From assembly GCA_903864375.1 (NCBI GenBank), contig CAIPFS010000656.1:1-27581 (forward strand): 27,581 nucleotides of DNA. The letters run 5' to 3'. Numbering within the stretch: the stretch's first letter is position 1; each line of letters starts with the position of its first letter. The stretch is from an uncultured Verrucomicrobiota bacterium (GTDB lineage Bacteria > Verrucomicrobiota > Verrucomicrobiia > Limisphaerales > UBA9464). The position numbers and the translations under genes were made by a program. Below, piece by piece: positions 9,701 through 17,034 of the stretch. The notes beneath the pieces were generated by a model. That model was given only the letters and a program-made list of their open reading frames with translations. It had not been told where the DNA came from and ran no database searches.

Positions 9701-9803
9701 AAACGGAACTGTCGATGGAATGGAAACCGCCTGGGATTCTTCGTCGGACCCTGGCTTCCGCATTTTCATTACCCAACCCCGTTTCAACACGGCACTTCCG
9801 TGA
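6711..9803 (+). CDS. Large secreted beta-helix-like protein with calcium-loop C-terminus
   Basis: Extracellular protein of 1030 residues; function unknown. The ATG at 6711 has AGGA five bases upstream and begins a signal peptide (MNFLQRFVPGRLAMFLSVFLGAV). Residues about 50-380 form an N-terminal region I recognise only as recurring in large verrucomicrobial secreted proteins (motifs LNYLSDSGRW, VRYTYTTIGLEQDVIL, LDFGSM). From about residue 395 onward, strand-rich repeats full of Asn, Thr and Gly (DYSTLNTSLTNFTFAGDSTY, GTNVTFEGGTVIKFS, LKLTNSLLVNVTN) resemble a right-handed parallel beta-helix. The last 49 residues contain acidic DxDxDG/NGNGxxD loops (DFDADGFADYIEDINGNG) like thrombospondin type-3 calcium sites, then FRIFITQPRFNTALP, a tail shared by such proteins and perhaps a sorting or capping element. 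No catalytic motif was recognised. Confidence 0.85.
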   Translation: MNFLQRFVPGRLAMFLSVFLGAVQGMGRGTPNPFPTGIISSGGPSGSPAEQWEITKPGPHSREISWVHLSDRSDGRGGPEWLTNHFVQLESGLNYLSDSGRWESSHPEIEVGKTGGAVAIHGQHKVWFSGQFKSRKTVQMQLPDGRRMISHVHGLAYYDAVQDRAVLIAQAREADAWLYPPNQILYPEAFDSVSADVRYTYTTIGLEQDVILHEAPPAPERFGMSAASTRLEVWTEFVQSPEPIRHARPVSRVDSRSDPASSPVLWDEELDFGSMRMGIGKTFVLGSEADCLAFVAKQWVVDGGRRFLVEAVAVPSLETSLQSLPTAPGGASVPRSEGRRWQVLHQLPLRPDTAAIIDSKPHRMDPTLMAQQVRRRGLVLDYSTLNTSLTNFTFAGDSTYLVTGPVALTGTNVTFEGGTVIKFSRTNSARIQVSCPAIWLGDIYQPVILTAADDSTVGQQVSTNPPSGYYAATALDLEPPTPGTSYSLGHLRIAYATVGLLINQASGHNLSHLQMVNCRTGIRPLSTDFGLHNALFVNVLTNFDGVAATGRVEHLTVDGAAWMNANGTFSAANLKLTNSLLVNVTNAGGYTPVAVTSVNASAGLFQSMGGASHYLSAGSPYRDAGVSGISSALARDFRQMTTYPPLPWTSPVVATMTLTPTGQRDTDTPDLGYHYPVLDYQLTGPLIVTNATLTLADGVAIGFAGSSCLWLQAKSSLSSFGWAQQMNVLTRSSTVMEGPIAGAPVPQPSDTVILGYMTNVPSASYPSVTLRFTSIYLNSPQGYHFYWDFSGFNFSSVKWSDCQLFGGNIIVLGSASPLAPASPLTFKNNLFFRSYLDLEGLMPLAFYNQSMLKSTLLLFPGAFNTQASVRDNLFDTVDVWSDQPPLFAYSNNAYVRANGLGQLLPLQPSDVVLSSFNYAAPTNGLGRWYQGQANLVNAGSQSAGSAGLYQETTQPNQLKEGSSPVDIGFHYVAVDGSGKPLDFDADGFADYIEDINGNGTVDGMETAWDSSSDPGFRIFITQPRFNTALP

Positions 9804-9872
9804 ATACGGACGGATTCCGACCGGGTGCTACTTGACAATTCCGTCACGTTTATGTCTTTTTGAGGCGTTCGC

Positions 9873-10016
9873 AGCCTAAGTCGCACCGCCTTCCTGCGGG
9901 GTGACACGGGGGACCCAAGTTCGTGCATCGTTGCGCGATCGGGGCGCAGGTGAGCCGGGAGACCGGTTTGCCAGGTCACTTCCAAGACCCAGCCCGTCAG
10001 CTAACCTCGTCGGCAT
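9873..10016 (+). ncRNA. c-di-AMP riboswitch (ydaO/yuaA type)
   Basis: Candidate cyclic-di-AMP aptamer in the leader of a KimA-like potassium transporter. Visible conserved blocks are CGGGGGACCCA (9907-9917), GGGGCGCAGGTGA (9941-9953) and CCCGTCAGCTAACCTCGT (9993-10010). These match, from memory, the most conserved strings of the ydaO-yuaA class, notably the GUCAGCUAACCUC 3' block. The local hairpin CCGC/GCGG (9886-9899) fits an early stem. The ends are approximate: I could pair only a short closing stem (GCC 9874-9876 with GGC 10012-10014). The family is known to bind c-di-AMP and to switch off potassium-uptake and cell-wall genes when it is high; B. subtilis ydaO (kimA) itself is controlled this way, so gene context supports the call strongly. 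Confidence 0.85.
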
Positions 10017-10075
10017 TTGGAAGGGCTTTCCCGTTGCGCCACCTTTTTAGGTAGTCTTGGGGTTTCCCTTAATCT

Positions 10076-10165
10076 GGTACGCACGCTTTCGTGTGCCGAA
10101 ATCACTCGGCACTTGGAGGGGTTCTTTGGGCAGGTTCATGCCCAGTGAACTCGCGAAGCCGCGAG
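10076..10165 (+). promoter_or_regulatory. Likely expression platform of the c-di-AMP riboswitch
   Basis: Four hairpins follow the aptamer. Hairpin A (10076-10097, CGCACG-CTTT-CGTGTG plus an outer GG/CC) and hairpin B (10093-10112, GTGCCGA/TCGGCAC) share 10093-10097, so they exclude each other. Hairpin C is GGGCA/TGCCC (10128-10143). Hairpin D, CTCGCG/CGCGAG (10150-10165), covers the first three bases of GAGGTGG (10163-10169), the nearest Shine-Dalgarno-like site to the transporter start. No stem is followed by a run of T, so control by translation seems likelier than by an intrinsic terminator. This is inference from inspection only. Confidence 0.4.
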
Positions 10166-10185
10166 GTGGTGTTTATTGGGTATGA
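10138..10185 (+). CDS. Possible 15-codon leader ORF overlapping kimA
   Basis: ATG at 10138 opens MPSELAKPRGGVYWV and ends at TGA 10183-10185, which overlaps the transporter ATG (10182) as ATGA. An in-frame TTG at 10126 has GGAGGGG (10115-10121) four bases upstream and would add four residues. The overlap could couple translation of the transporter to the leader. It may be chance: it is very short and has no known homologue. Confidence 0.2.
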   Translation: MPSELAKPRGGVYWV

Positions 10186-12188
10186 GTCAAAAGGGTGTTG
10201 CGGGTGTCCTTCGACGGATTTTCATCGGCAAATCGAAGGATCTGGGTGACCAAAAACTTTTCCACAATCTTTCACTGATTGCCCTCTTTGCCTGGGTGGG
10301 TCTCGGTGCCGACGGATTGTCATCCTCTTGCTACGGCCCGGAGGAGATTTTCAAAGCCCTGGGTGGTCGCTCCACGCTGAGTCTTTATGTTGTGGTCGCT
10401 GCCTTGATCACCATCGTCGTGATCTGTGCCAGTTACGCGCAAATCATTGAATTGTTTCCTTCCGGGGGCGGCGGCTACCTGGTCGCCAGCAAATTGCTGT
10501 CACCGCAGGCCGGTGTGGTTTCCGGTTGTGCCCTTCTGGTGGATTACATCCTGACCGTGACCACTTCGGTGGCAAGCGGAGGAGACGCCCTTTTCAGCAT
10601 TCTTCCCGCTGCCTGGATTGGCTGGAAGCTCAAGACCGTCCTGCTGGCGCTGGTGGTGCTGATCTTCCTGAACCTGCGTGGGGTAAAGGAATCTGTCATG
10701 CTTTGGGCCCCGGTTTTTTTCCTCTTCATCCTCACTCATGCGGTGGCGATCCTTTACTCCTTTTTCGATCGCCCCGCCGAATTGGCCGGACTTGCAGCCC
10801 GCACCTGGGCGGAGACCAAGGACACCCACACCAGTGTCGGAATCTTCGGCGTCCTCGCCCTGATCATGCGGGCCTACAGCATGGGTGCCGGCACGTACAC
10901 GGGAATCGAAGCGGTCAGTAACGGACTTCCCGTCCTGCGGGAGCCGAGGGTCAAGACTGGGAAGAAGACGATGCTCTACATGGGCGCGTCCCTTGGAGTG
11001 ACCGTGGCAGGACTCTTGATTGCCTATCTCCTGTACGCGGTGAAGCCCGTGGAAGGAAGCACACTGAACGCAGAATTGTTCAAAACGATGACTGCTCCCT
11101 GGCCCGCACCCTACGGCTCGGCGTTCACCTGGGTGTCACTTGCTTCCGAGGCGGCTCTTCTCTTCATCGCCGCACAGACTGGATTTCTGGACGGTCCGCG
11201 GGTGCTGGCTAATATGGCCCTCGACCGCTGGTTTCCCACCCGGTTCGCCAACCTCAGCGATCGTTTTGTCGCCGGCAATGGTGTCGTGCTGATCGGTGTT
11301 TCGGCGTTCATCATGATGTTGGTCACCAAGGGTTCCGTGGACCTCCTGGTGGTTCTTTACAGCATCAACGTCTTCATCACCTTCTCGATGTCCCAACTCG
11401 GCATGGTCCGTCATTGGTGGCAGGAGCGCCATGCCGACCCCACCTGGCTGCGCAAACTGGCGATCAACGGCCTTGGACTGGCCATGACCAGCTTCATCCT
11501 CGTGACCCTGTGCGTGATCAAGTTTGCGGAAGGGGGCTGGGTGACCATCGTGGTCACTGCCGTCCTTGTCGCCGCAGCCTTCGCGATCAAAAGCCACTAC
11601 CAGTCCGTGATATCGTGCCTTAAACGCCTCGACGTCATTGTCGATGCCGCCAATCTCAGCGCCTCACAGGCCACTGGTGATTCCGGGGTCAAGCCCGATC
11701 CCAAGGGCCGAACCGCCGTCATCCTCGTCAATGGTTACAACGGACTGGGACTTCATACCGTCCTGAATGCGCTCCGGTTGTTCAGTGGCTCCTTCAAGAA
11801 CCTGGTCTTCCTCCAGGTGGGTGCAGTCGACGCGGGAAACTTCAAGGGGCTTTCGGAAATCGAGGCATTGCGCACCCACGTCCAGGAGGAGTGCGAACGG
11901 TACGCCGCCTTTGCCCGGGCGCGTGGATTTGGAACGGCTGTTTATACCAAACTGGGTCCAGATCCGATCGAATCCATCCTCGAACTGGCCGGAGACGTAT
12001 CCGCCAGCTTTCCGAATTCGGTCTATTTCGGCGGCCAACTGCTCTTTGAACACGAGAACTGGCTGAACCGCTGGCTCCACAACCATACCATCGAAACCCT
12101 GCGGCGCCGCTTTCATATGGCCGCCCTTCCGTTTGTCAGCCTTCCCATTCGCGTCTCTGAGCGCCCCCCGGAGGTCGTGCCAGCGTAA
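10182..12188 (+). CDS. kimA: KimA-like potassium transporter (APC superfamily)
   Basis: Inner-membrane amino acid-polyamine-organocation (APC) transporter, 668 residues, most like the KimA/YdaO group of high-affinity potassium-proton symporters. Roughly residues 25-490 hold about twelve hydrophobic segments, beginning with LIALFAWVGLGADGLSSSCYG, the first unwound helix region of these carriers (compare the DALSS motif of KimA). A glycine-rich SGGGGYLVASKLL segment and GTYTGIEAVSNGLPVLREP follow. The last 180 residues are soluble and alpha/beta, consistent with the cytosolic domain of KimA. The upstream riboswitch supports potassium over amino acids as substrate. A TTG at 10176 is an alternative start with better spacing to GAGGTGG; the ATG at 10182 is chosen because of the ATGA overlap. 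The gene stands alone and converges on pheS. Confidence 0.85.
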   Translation: MSQKGVAGVLRRIFIGKSKDLGDQKLFHNLSLIALFAWVGLGADGLSSSCYGPEEIFKALGGRSTLSLYVVVAALITIVVICASYAQIIELFPSGGGGYLVASKLLSPQAGVVSGCALLVDYILTVTTSVASGGDALFSILPAAWIGWKLKTVLLALVVLIFLNLRGVKESVMLWAPVFFLFILTHAVAILYSFFDRPAELAGLAARTWAETKDTHTSVGIFGVLALIMRAYSMGAGTYTGIEAVSNGLPVLREPRVKTGKKTMLYMGASLGVTVAGLLIAYLLYAVKPVEGSTLNAELFKTMTAPWPAPYGSAFTWVSLASEAALLFIAAQTGFLDGPRVLANMALDRWFPTRFANLSDRFVAGNGVVLIGVSAFIMMLVTKGSVDLLVVLYSINVFITFSMSQLGMVRHWWQERHADPTWLRKLAINGLGLAMTSFILVTLCVIKFAEGGWVTIVVTAVLVAAAFAIKSHYQSVISCLKRLDVIVDAANLSASQATGDSGVKPDPKGRTAVILVNGYNGLGLHTVLNALRLFSGSFKNLVFLQVGAVDAGNFKGLSEIEALRTHVQEECERYAAFARARGFGTAVYTKLGPDPIESILELAGDVSASFPNSVYFGGQLLFEHENWLNRWLHNHTIETLRRRFHMAALPFVSLPIRVSERPPEVVPA

Positions 12189-12277
12189 CAACCAACGAGC
12201 GGGATACCCATCACCGACCCCGGATCGCGCGCCGATTTTCCATCCCCGGCAGCCCGAGGATTTCGGACGGGTTATCA

Positions 12278-12306
12278 ACAGATGACCTGTCCCTCTGTCG
12301 TTTTTT
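12278..12306 (+). terminator. Possible intrinsic terminator after kimA
   Basis: ACAGA (12278-12282) can pair with TCTGT (12294-12298) across an 11-nt loop, followed by CG and six T (12301-12306). The stem is short, and it sits about 90 bases after the kimA stop in the convergent gap with pheS. Confidence 0.35.
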
Positions 12307-12339
12307 CGGCCAGCCCGTGGGCCTCGATCAGAAACAGAG

Positions 12340-13344
12340 CTAAAACTGTTGGAGGAAACGGAGGTCGTTTTCGTAGAAGCGGCGGATGTCGTTCACGCCG
12401 TAACGGATCATGGCAATCCGTTCGATGCCGAAGCCAAATGCCCATCCGGTCCACACTTCGGGGTCGAGTCCGACATTCTCGAAGACCTGAGGATGCACCA
12501 TGCCGCAGCCGGCAATCTCCAGCCATTCCTTCCCCAACTTTTTGACCAGGGCGTTGGAAAAATCGATTTCGAAACTTGGCTCGGTGTAGCTGAAGTAGTG
12601 GGGACGGAACCTCAACCGGACATCACCGCCGAGCAGGTCCCGGAACACCGCCTCGACGGTTCCCTTCAAATCACCGACGGTGACCCCCTTGTCGACGTAC
12701 AGTCCCTCGATTTGTTGAAACGTCGGATTATGAGTCGCGTCGGCATTGTCCCGGCGAAACACCCGCCCGGGAACAACAATCCGGATGGGCGGCGGCTGAC
12801 TCTTCATGACCCGGATTTGCACCGAACTCGTGTGGGTGCGGAGGAGGGGGCGACCGGGGTGCTCGAGGTAGAAGGTGTCTTGGGAATCCCGCGCGGGATG
12901 GTCTGCCGGCGTATTCAGTGCGTCGAAACAGTGATATTCGTCTTCAACCTCGGGTCCGTCGGCCACGGCAAATCCCAGTCGGCGGAAGGCCCGGACAATA
13001 TCCTCCGTCACCTGGGTCAGCGGATGGCAGTGACCCAGCCCACGCCGGCGTCCGGGCAGGGTAAAGTCTGTCGGATGGCGGGGCATCGAGGCCCGAAGTT
13101 CCAACCGCTCCCGGGCGGCAGCGAGGATGCCTTCAAGCTCCAACTTGGCTGCGTTGACGGCCTTGCCCAAGGCCGGGCGCTCCTCCTTGGGGATCCCGCC
13201 CAACCGCTTCATCAGAGCGGTAAAGCGTCCTTCGGCTCCCAGATAGGACCCTTTTGTCTGCTCAAGTGCGGGCAGGCTGGATGCGGTTTCCAGCGCAACG
13301 CGGGCCTCGGCCAGCACCGATTCAATTTCAGCAAGCATCGACAT
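12340..13344 (-). CDS. pheS: Phenylalanine--tRNA ligase alpha subunit
   Basis: Class II aminoacyl-tRNA synthetase alpha subunit; with PheT it forms an alpha2beta2 enzyme that charges tRNA-Phe. The 334 residues match the usual length. An N-terminal coiled-coil arm (about 1-85) that contacts tRNA is followed by the catalytic core: RHPTDFTLPGR, GPEVEDEYHCFDALN, motif 2 GRVFRRDNADATHNPTFQQ (193-211) and motif 3 GWAFGFGIERIAMIRYG (300-316). Start ATG at 13344 matches the family. The unusual point is context: pheT is not next to it. Downstream lies the convergent kimA, upstream polX on the same strand 83 bp away. No T-box leader is visible in that short gap. Function is near certain. Confidence 0.98.
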   Translation of the reverse strand: MSMLAEIESVLAEARVALETASSLPALEQTKGSYLGAEGRFTALMKRLGGIPKEERPALGKAVNAAKLELEGILAAARERLELRASMPRHPTDFTLPGRRRGLGHCHPLTQVTEDIVRAFRRLGFAVADGPEVEDEYHCFDALNTPADHPARDSQDTFYLEHPGRPLLRTHTSSVQIRVMKSQPPPIRIVVPGRVFRRDNADATHNPTFQQIEGLYVDKGVTVGDLKGTVEAVFRDLLGGDVRLRFRPHYFSYTEPSFEIDFSNALVKKLGKEWLEIAGCGMVHPQVFENVGLDPEVWTGWAFGFGIERIAMIRYGVNDIRRFYENDLRFLQQF

Positions 13345-13427
13345 GCGGACTTCATCATCGGAAAGAACCGGTCGGCTGACCAGTCCTAGTGTCGTGGTAC
13401 CGAAATAGCTGAGGCTGACCCTTCGAC

Positions 13428-15188
13428 TCAGGCGTAGCCCATTTTTTTCCGCTTTGCCAGCAATGCGACGCGCAACTCACTGAGGGAGAGTGTGTTGATA
13501 ACATCCGCCTTGGTCAGCCAGCCCTTCCGGGCGATACCCGCCCCGAGACGCAGCCAGTTGAAATGATCCAGGCGGTGGGCGTCGCAATTGATCACGCAAC
13601 GCACTCCTTTATCCCGCGCCGCATGCCAGTGACGCCAGTCCATATCGAGCCGGGCGGGTGCCGCATTGAGCTCAATCCAGGTCCCGGTCGCTGCACAGGC
13701 ATCGATGAGGGCGGGCAGATCCAATTTATAGGCATCCCGGTCCAGCAGGAGGCGCCCCGTGGAATGGCCGATCATGTGCACCCAGGGATTTTCGGCGGCC
13801 CGGATGAGTCTTCGGGTGTTTTCTGCTTCGTCACTCGACGGCACATGCAGGCTGGCGACCACGACATCCAGCTGGGCCAGCTCTTCGTCGTCGAAATCCA
13901 GCCCGTCCTTCAAAATGTCCACTTCCGACCCGGTGAGCAATCGGAAGTCATGTCCCTTGTTGGCCAGTTCATCGTTGTGGCGCCGGAGGATTTCCCGTTG
14001 ACGCCGGAGCCGGGCCACATCCAGTCCATTGGCCTGAAAGGAAGCCCTCGAATGGTCGGTGATGGCCCAATAGGAGAGACCCAGGTCCTCGGCACGGGCA
14101 ATGATATTTTCCAACGTGTCACGACCATCCGACCAATCGGAATGATTGTGGAGCGACCCTCTCAGGTCGGTCCATTCAATCAATCGTGGAAGCCGGTTCC
14201 CCTCCGCAGCGACGAACTCCCCCTGGTCCTCCCTCAATTCGGGAGGAATATAACTCAGACCCAGTTCCTTGAAGATGGACTCCTCATCCGGGCAGGTGAT
14301 TCTGAGCGCCGGGTCCCGGGTCTCCGAAGAGGCCCGAAAGAGCCCATACTCATTCAGTCGGAGTCCCCGGCTGATGGCGCGCTGACGCATCACAATATTG
14401 TGCTCCTTGCTGCCGGTGAAATAGGCGAGAGCGGAGGCAAATTCGTCATCAGCGACCACTCGAAGGTCGGCCTGGATTCCTTTTCCGACGATCACGCTCG
14501 CCTTGGTTTCTCCCCGGGCGAGTACGGTCTGGACTTCCGGTTGCCCGGCGAAGAATTCGAGCACCGCCTGCGGATTCCGGCTGCTGGCCAGAAAGTCGAT
14601 ATCTCCTATGACCTCTTTGGATCGACGCAGACTTCCCGCCGTCGAGCAACGTATCACGTCCGGATGCTGCCGCAGGGCATCCAGGATCGGTTCAGCCGCC
14701 ATCAAGGCATCGGACAGTCGGTGCCGCGATGCGAACTGTTGCCGGAAGGCAATCGCCTCCAGGATCTTCGACTGGGATTTCTCCCCAAAACCATCGAGTG
14801 CGGCCACCCGCCCCGCCTTGCAGGCGGCTTCGAGCGAGGCAACGGAGTCGACGCCCAGCTCGTCATACATCTTTTTGACCTTCTTGGGACCGATGCTCTG
14901 GAGTTGAAGCAACTCCAACAGACCAGGAGGCAACGACGCCTTCAGTTCATCATAATAGGGAAGCCGCCCGGTGGTGACCAGGAGGGTGATTTTTTCGCGC
15001 AACGCATCCCCGATGCCCTTGATCCCTTCCAGACGTCCCTCGGCCACAATGGTGGCCAGCGGTTCGGTGAGTGCCTCGATGGTCCTGGCGGCATTATGGT
15101 AGGCGCGGGTTTTGAAGGGATTTTCTCCTTTCAGTTCCAACAATGTGCCGATTTCGATGAGGACTGCAGCCACCGCATCTTTGTCCAT
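13428..15188 (-). CDS. polX: DNA polymerase/3'-5' exonuclease PolX
   Basis: Family X DNA polymerase fused to a PHP nuclease domain, acting in gap-filling base-excision repair in the cytosol. The 586 residues are the normal bacterial PolX length. Order: N-terminal helix-hairpin-helix 8-kDa-like domain (about 1-150, with GIKGIGDALREKI and LQSIGPKKVKKMYDELG); polymerase palm with GSLRRSKEVIGDIDFLA (185-201, catalytic D196 and D198) and third Asp in QADLRV (D241); PHP domain with HNH (347-349), DH (378-379), E422, H448, H475 and CDAH (535-538), i.e. all expected metal ligands. So both polymerase and exonuclease should be active. ATG at 15188 fits homologues. It probably shares a transcript with pheS downstream. 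Its upstream neighbour is a methyltransferase 235 bp away. Confidence 0.97.
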   Translation of the reverse strand: MDKDAVAAVLIEIGTLLELKGENPFKTRAYHNAARTIEALTEPLATIVAEGRLEGIKGIGDALREKITLLVTTGRLPYYDELKASLPPGLLELLQLQSIGPKKVKKMYDELGVDSVASLEAACKAGRVAALDGFGEKSQSKILEAIAFRQQFASRHRLSDALMAAEPILDALRQHPDVIRCSTAGSLRRSKEVIGDIDFLASSRNPQAVLEFFAGQPEVQTVLARGETKASVIVGKGIQADLRVVADDEFASALAYFTGSKEHNIVMRQRAISRGLRLNEYGLFRASSETRDPALRITCPDEESIFKELGLSYIPPELREDQGEFVAAEGNRLPRLIEWTDLRGSLHNHSDWSDGRDTLENIIARAEDLGLSYWAITDHSRASFQANGLDVARLRRQREILRRHNDELANKGHDFRLLTGSEVDILKDGLDFDDEELAQLDVVVASLHVPSSDEAENTRRLIRAAENPWVHMIGHSTGRLLLDRDAYKLDLPALIDACAATGTWIELNAAPARLDMDWRHWHAARDKGVRCVINCDAHRLDHFNWLRLGAGIARKGWLTKADVINTLSLSELRVALLAKRKKMGYA

Positions 15189-15423
15189 GCCGCAGGATGA
15201 GCTGTTTGCTGTTGAATGAAAAGTCCGTTTGGACAGACGCGATCAGGAGCGGGCGTCATCCGCTGATCCCAGCACTTCAATGGGCCCCGGGGGGAATGGA
15301 TCGGCACCGGGCGCGTGGCCTGCGGAACGGCCATCTCGGCCCGGGTGGAGTCGAAGCGGAATGGGTCGCAATCCGAGGCGGAGCGGACGGGGCTTCAGCG
15401 TTGTCTGCACCTCCGACGGATGC

Positions 15424-16161
15424 TTAGAGACCGCCCGACGGTGGTTTGACCACGGCGACATGGGTATCCCACAACCGGATGCGGGGAATCTTCTGGCCTG
15501 CAAAGAACTCATCAAAGGCCTTCTTGACTCCCGCATTGCCGAGGCAGCTGTAATCGTGAGAAATGATGACGCCCCCGGTGACGACTCGCGGCCAGAAGAA
15601 GATGAGCCCATCCAGAGTCGACCGATAGATATCCATATCCAGATGCACCAACGAAAATGTGCAATTCGTCAACGGGGTGGCCGTTGAAGGAAAGAAGCCG
15701 GGATAGAAATGGACATTTTTCTCGCCGGAAAAAAGCTGCTTCACCCGCTCAAGTCTCGAGTCACCAAAATCACCCTTGCGATGAATCGGATCGATCCCGG
15801 TCAGGGTGTCCGGCATGCCGCCATGGTCCCCAAAGGTATCGAGCAGGTGAAGGGTTCTGGAACCTCGAACGCCGCACATCAAACGGGCGCTGCCTCCCTT
15901 GTAGACGCCAGCCTCGGCGATATCCGCATTGCTGTATTCCCCGGTGGAACGGCACAGGTCCCAAAGATTGTAGGCTTCACTGATGGTTTGCAGGAGCACC
16001 CGTTGCCCATGCAGGCGGTCGTAGAGGTCCAGAAATTCCCGGTCCTTTGCGACCGAGTGCCCCTCATGATTACGGACCATCAGCGTCGGCCATTCTTTTC
16101 GAAGCGTAAGAAGCTCAAAGCGTTTAAACCAATAGGAAGCTTGAGTTCGAAGTCTACTCAT
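15424..16161 (-). CDS. TylF/MycF-family O-methyltransferase-like protein
   Basis: SAM-dependent methyltransferase of the macrocin-O-methyltransferase (TylF) family, 245 residues. Visible signatures: SAM-binding AEAGVYKGGSA (82-92), LHLLDTFG (104-111), LVHLDMDIYRSTLDGL (171-186) with the acidic metal-binding residues, and GGVIISHDYS (196-205). In characterised members these positions bind SAM and a divalent ion and methylate sugar hydroxyls; in isolated genes like this one the acceptor is more likely a surface polysaccharide or a glycan. That is inference: no glycosyltransferase or polyketide gene is nearby. Starts at ATG 16161. The 235-bp gap downstream before polX and the 129-bp gap upstream suggest its own promoter. 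No recognisable RNA or repeat is in either gap. Confidence 0.88.
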   Translation of the reverse strand: MSRLRTQASYWFKRFELLTLRKEWPTLMVRNHEGHSVAKDREFLDLYDRLHGQRVLLQTISEAYNLWDLCRSTGEYSNADIAEAGVYKGGSARLMCGVRGSRTLHLLDTFGDHGGMPDTLTGIDPIHRKGDFGDSRLERVKQLFSGEKNVHFYPGFFPSTATPLTNCTFSLVHLDMDIYRSTLDGLIFFWPRVVTGGVIISHDYSCLGNAGVKKAFDEFFAGQKIPRIRLWDTHVAVVKPPSGGL

Positions 16162-16290
16162 GGGCGCGGATTATGAATGTCACGTTGATTCCAAGGCTGA
16201 TAATCTAAGGTGAGGCTCCACGTTTGATAAGGTGATGTCACGCAAAATATTCCGAATGCTGACGTCAGATACCCACGCTGGCAGGCCCTG

Positions 16291-17034
16291 TCAAAGGACA
16301 GCCCGGGCCAGTGTCCATACGCAAACACGACCCGCACCGAGCTTCATCAGCACCTGGGCAACGGCATGGGTGGTCGCCCCGGTGGTAAGGATATCATCAA
16401 CAATGATCACGGACTGGTTCGTGGCGGAGGCGTTTCGTGTCGCGGCAAAAGCGCCCCGAACGTTGACGGCCCGTTCACGACGATTGAGTCGTGTCTGGGA
16501 CGGTGTTGGTTCCCTTCGGATGATCCAATCCTCCCACACGGGCAGGCCCAGCGCCGTTCCCAAACATCGGGCAAGCCGGGTGGCCTGATTGAACTCCCGT
16601 TCCCGATGTCGAACCGGATGCAACGGGACAGGGACGATGCCGGTCCATCCCTGGTTTGCAAGAACCGGGGATGCAGCGGACACCAGCCAGTGGGAGAGGC
16701 ACGGCTCAATCCAAAGCGCCCGGTGGTATTTATATTGATGGAGCGCCTGCCGGACTGTTTCACCCGCGATCACCGATCCCCGGGCAAATTCGAAATCAAA
16801 CGACTCTTCACGGCAATTGCTGCATTCAAACGGGGTCGATAGGGCCCCCTGAAATGGAAGACCACATTTCTGGCAGTAGGGCGGTTCGACATAGTTTACC
16901 CCGGCCCGGCAGTGTTCGCCCACATAACCGTGCTCCGCCCCGGCCCGTTCGGCATCGCACAGATGACACCAATTGGGATACAGCCAGCCCCAACCGGCTT
17001 CCCGCCAATCCGTGCATCGTGGCAGGGCCCTCAT
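16291..17034 (-). CDS. comF: ComF family phosphoribosyltransferase-like protein
   Basis: ComF/GntX-like protein of 247 residues: an N-terminal zinc-finger region and a C-terminal type I phosphoribosyltransferase fold. CxxC pairs at 23-26, 54-57 and 71-74 are candidate zinc ligands. PVPLHPVRHREREFNQA (135-151) and the PRPP-binding loop VIIVDDILTTGAT (209-221) are intact. In B. subtilis, H. influenzae and relatives ComF is needed for DNA uptake, probably in handling incoming single strands; in many bacteria the role is unproven. The ATG at 17034 overlaps the stop of the upstream CPBP gene by 4 bp (ATGA), so the two are likely translationally coupled. No other competence gene lies in the window except the pseudopilin far away. 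Confidence 0.92.
   Translation of the reverse strand: MRALPRCTDWREAGWGWLYPNWCHLCDAERAGAEHGYVGEHCRAGVNYVEPPYCQKCGLPFQGALSTPFECSNCREESFDFEFARGSVIAGETVRQALHQYKYHRALWIEPCLSHWLVSAASPVLANQGWTGIVPVPLHPVRHREREFNQATRLARCLGTALGLPVWEDWIIRREPTPSQTRLNRRERAVNVRGAFAATRNASATNQSVIIVDDILTTGATTHAVAQVLMKLGAGRVCVWTLARAVL

Noticed and set aside
13563..15200. 545-codon + strand open frame opposite polX
   Set aside because: Antisense to a complete PolX with every catalytic motif; its translation shows no family features.
15189..15423. 235-bp gap upstream of polX inspected for a tRNA, small gene or regulatory RNA
   Set aside because: No cloverleaf, no credible ORF and only a trivial GTCC/GGAC stem; left unannotated.
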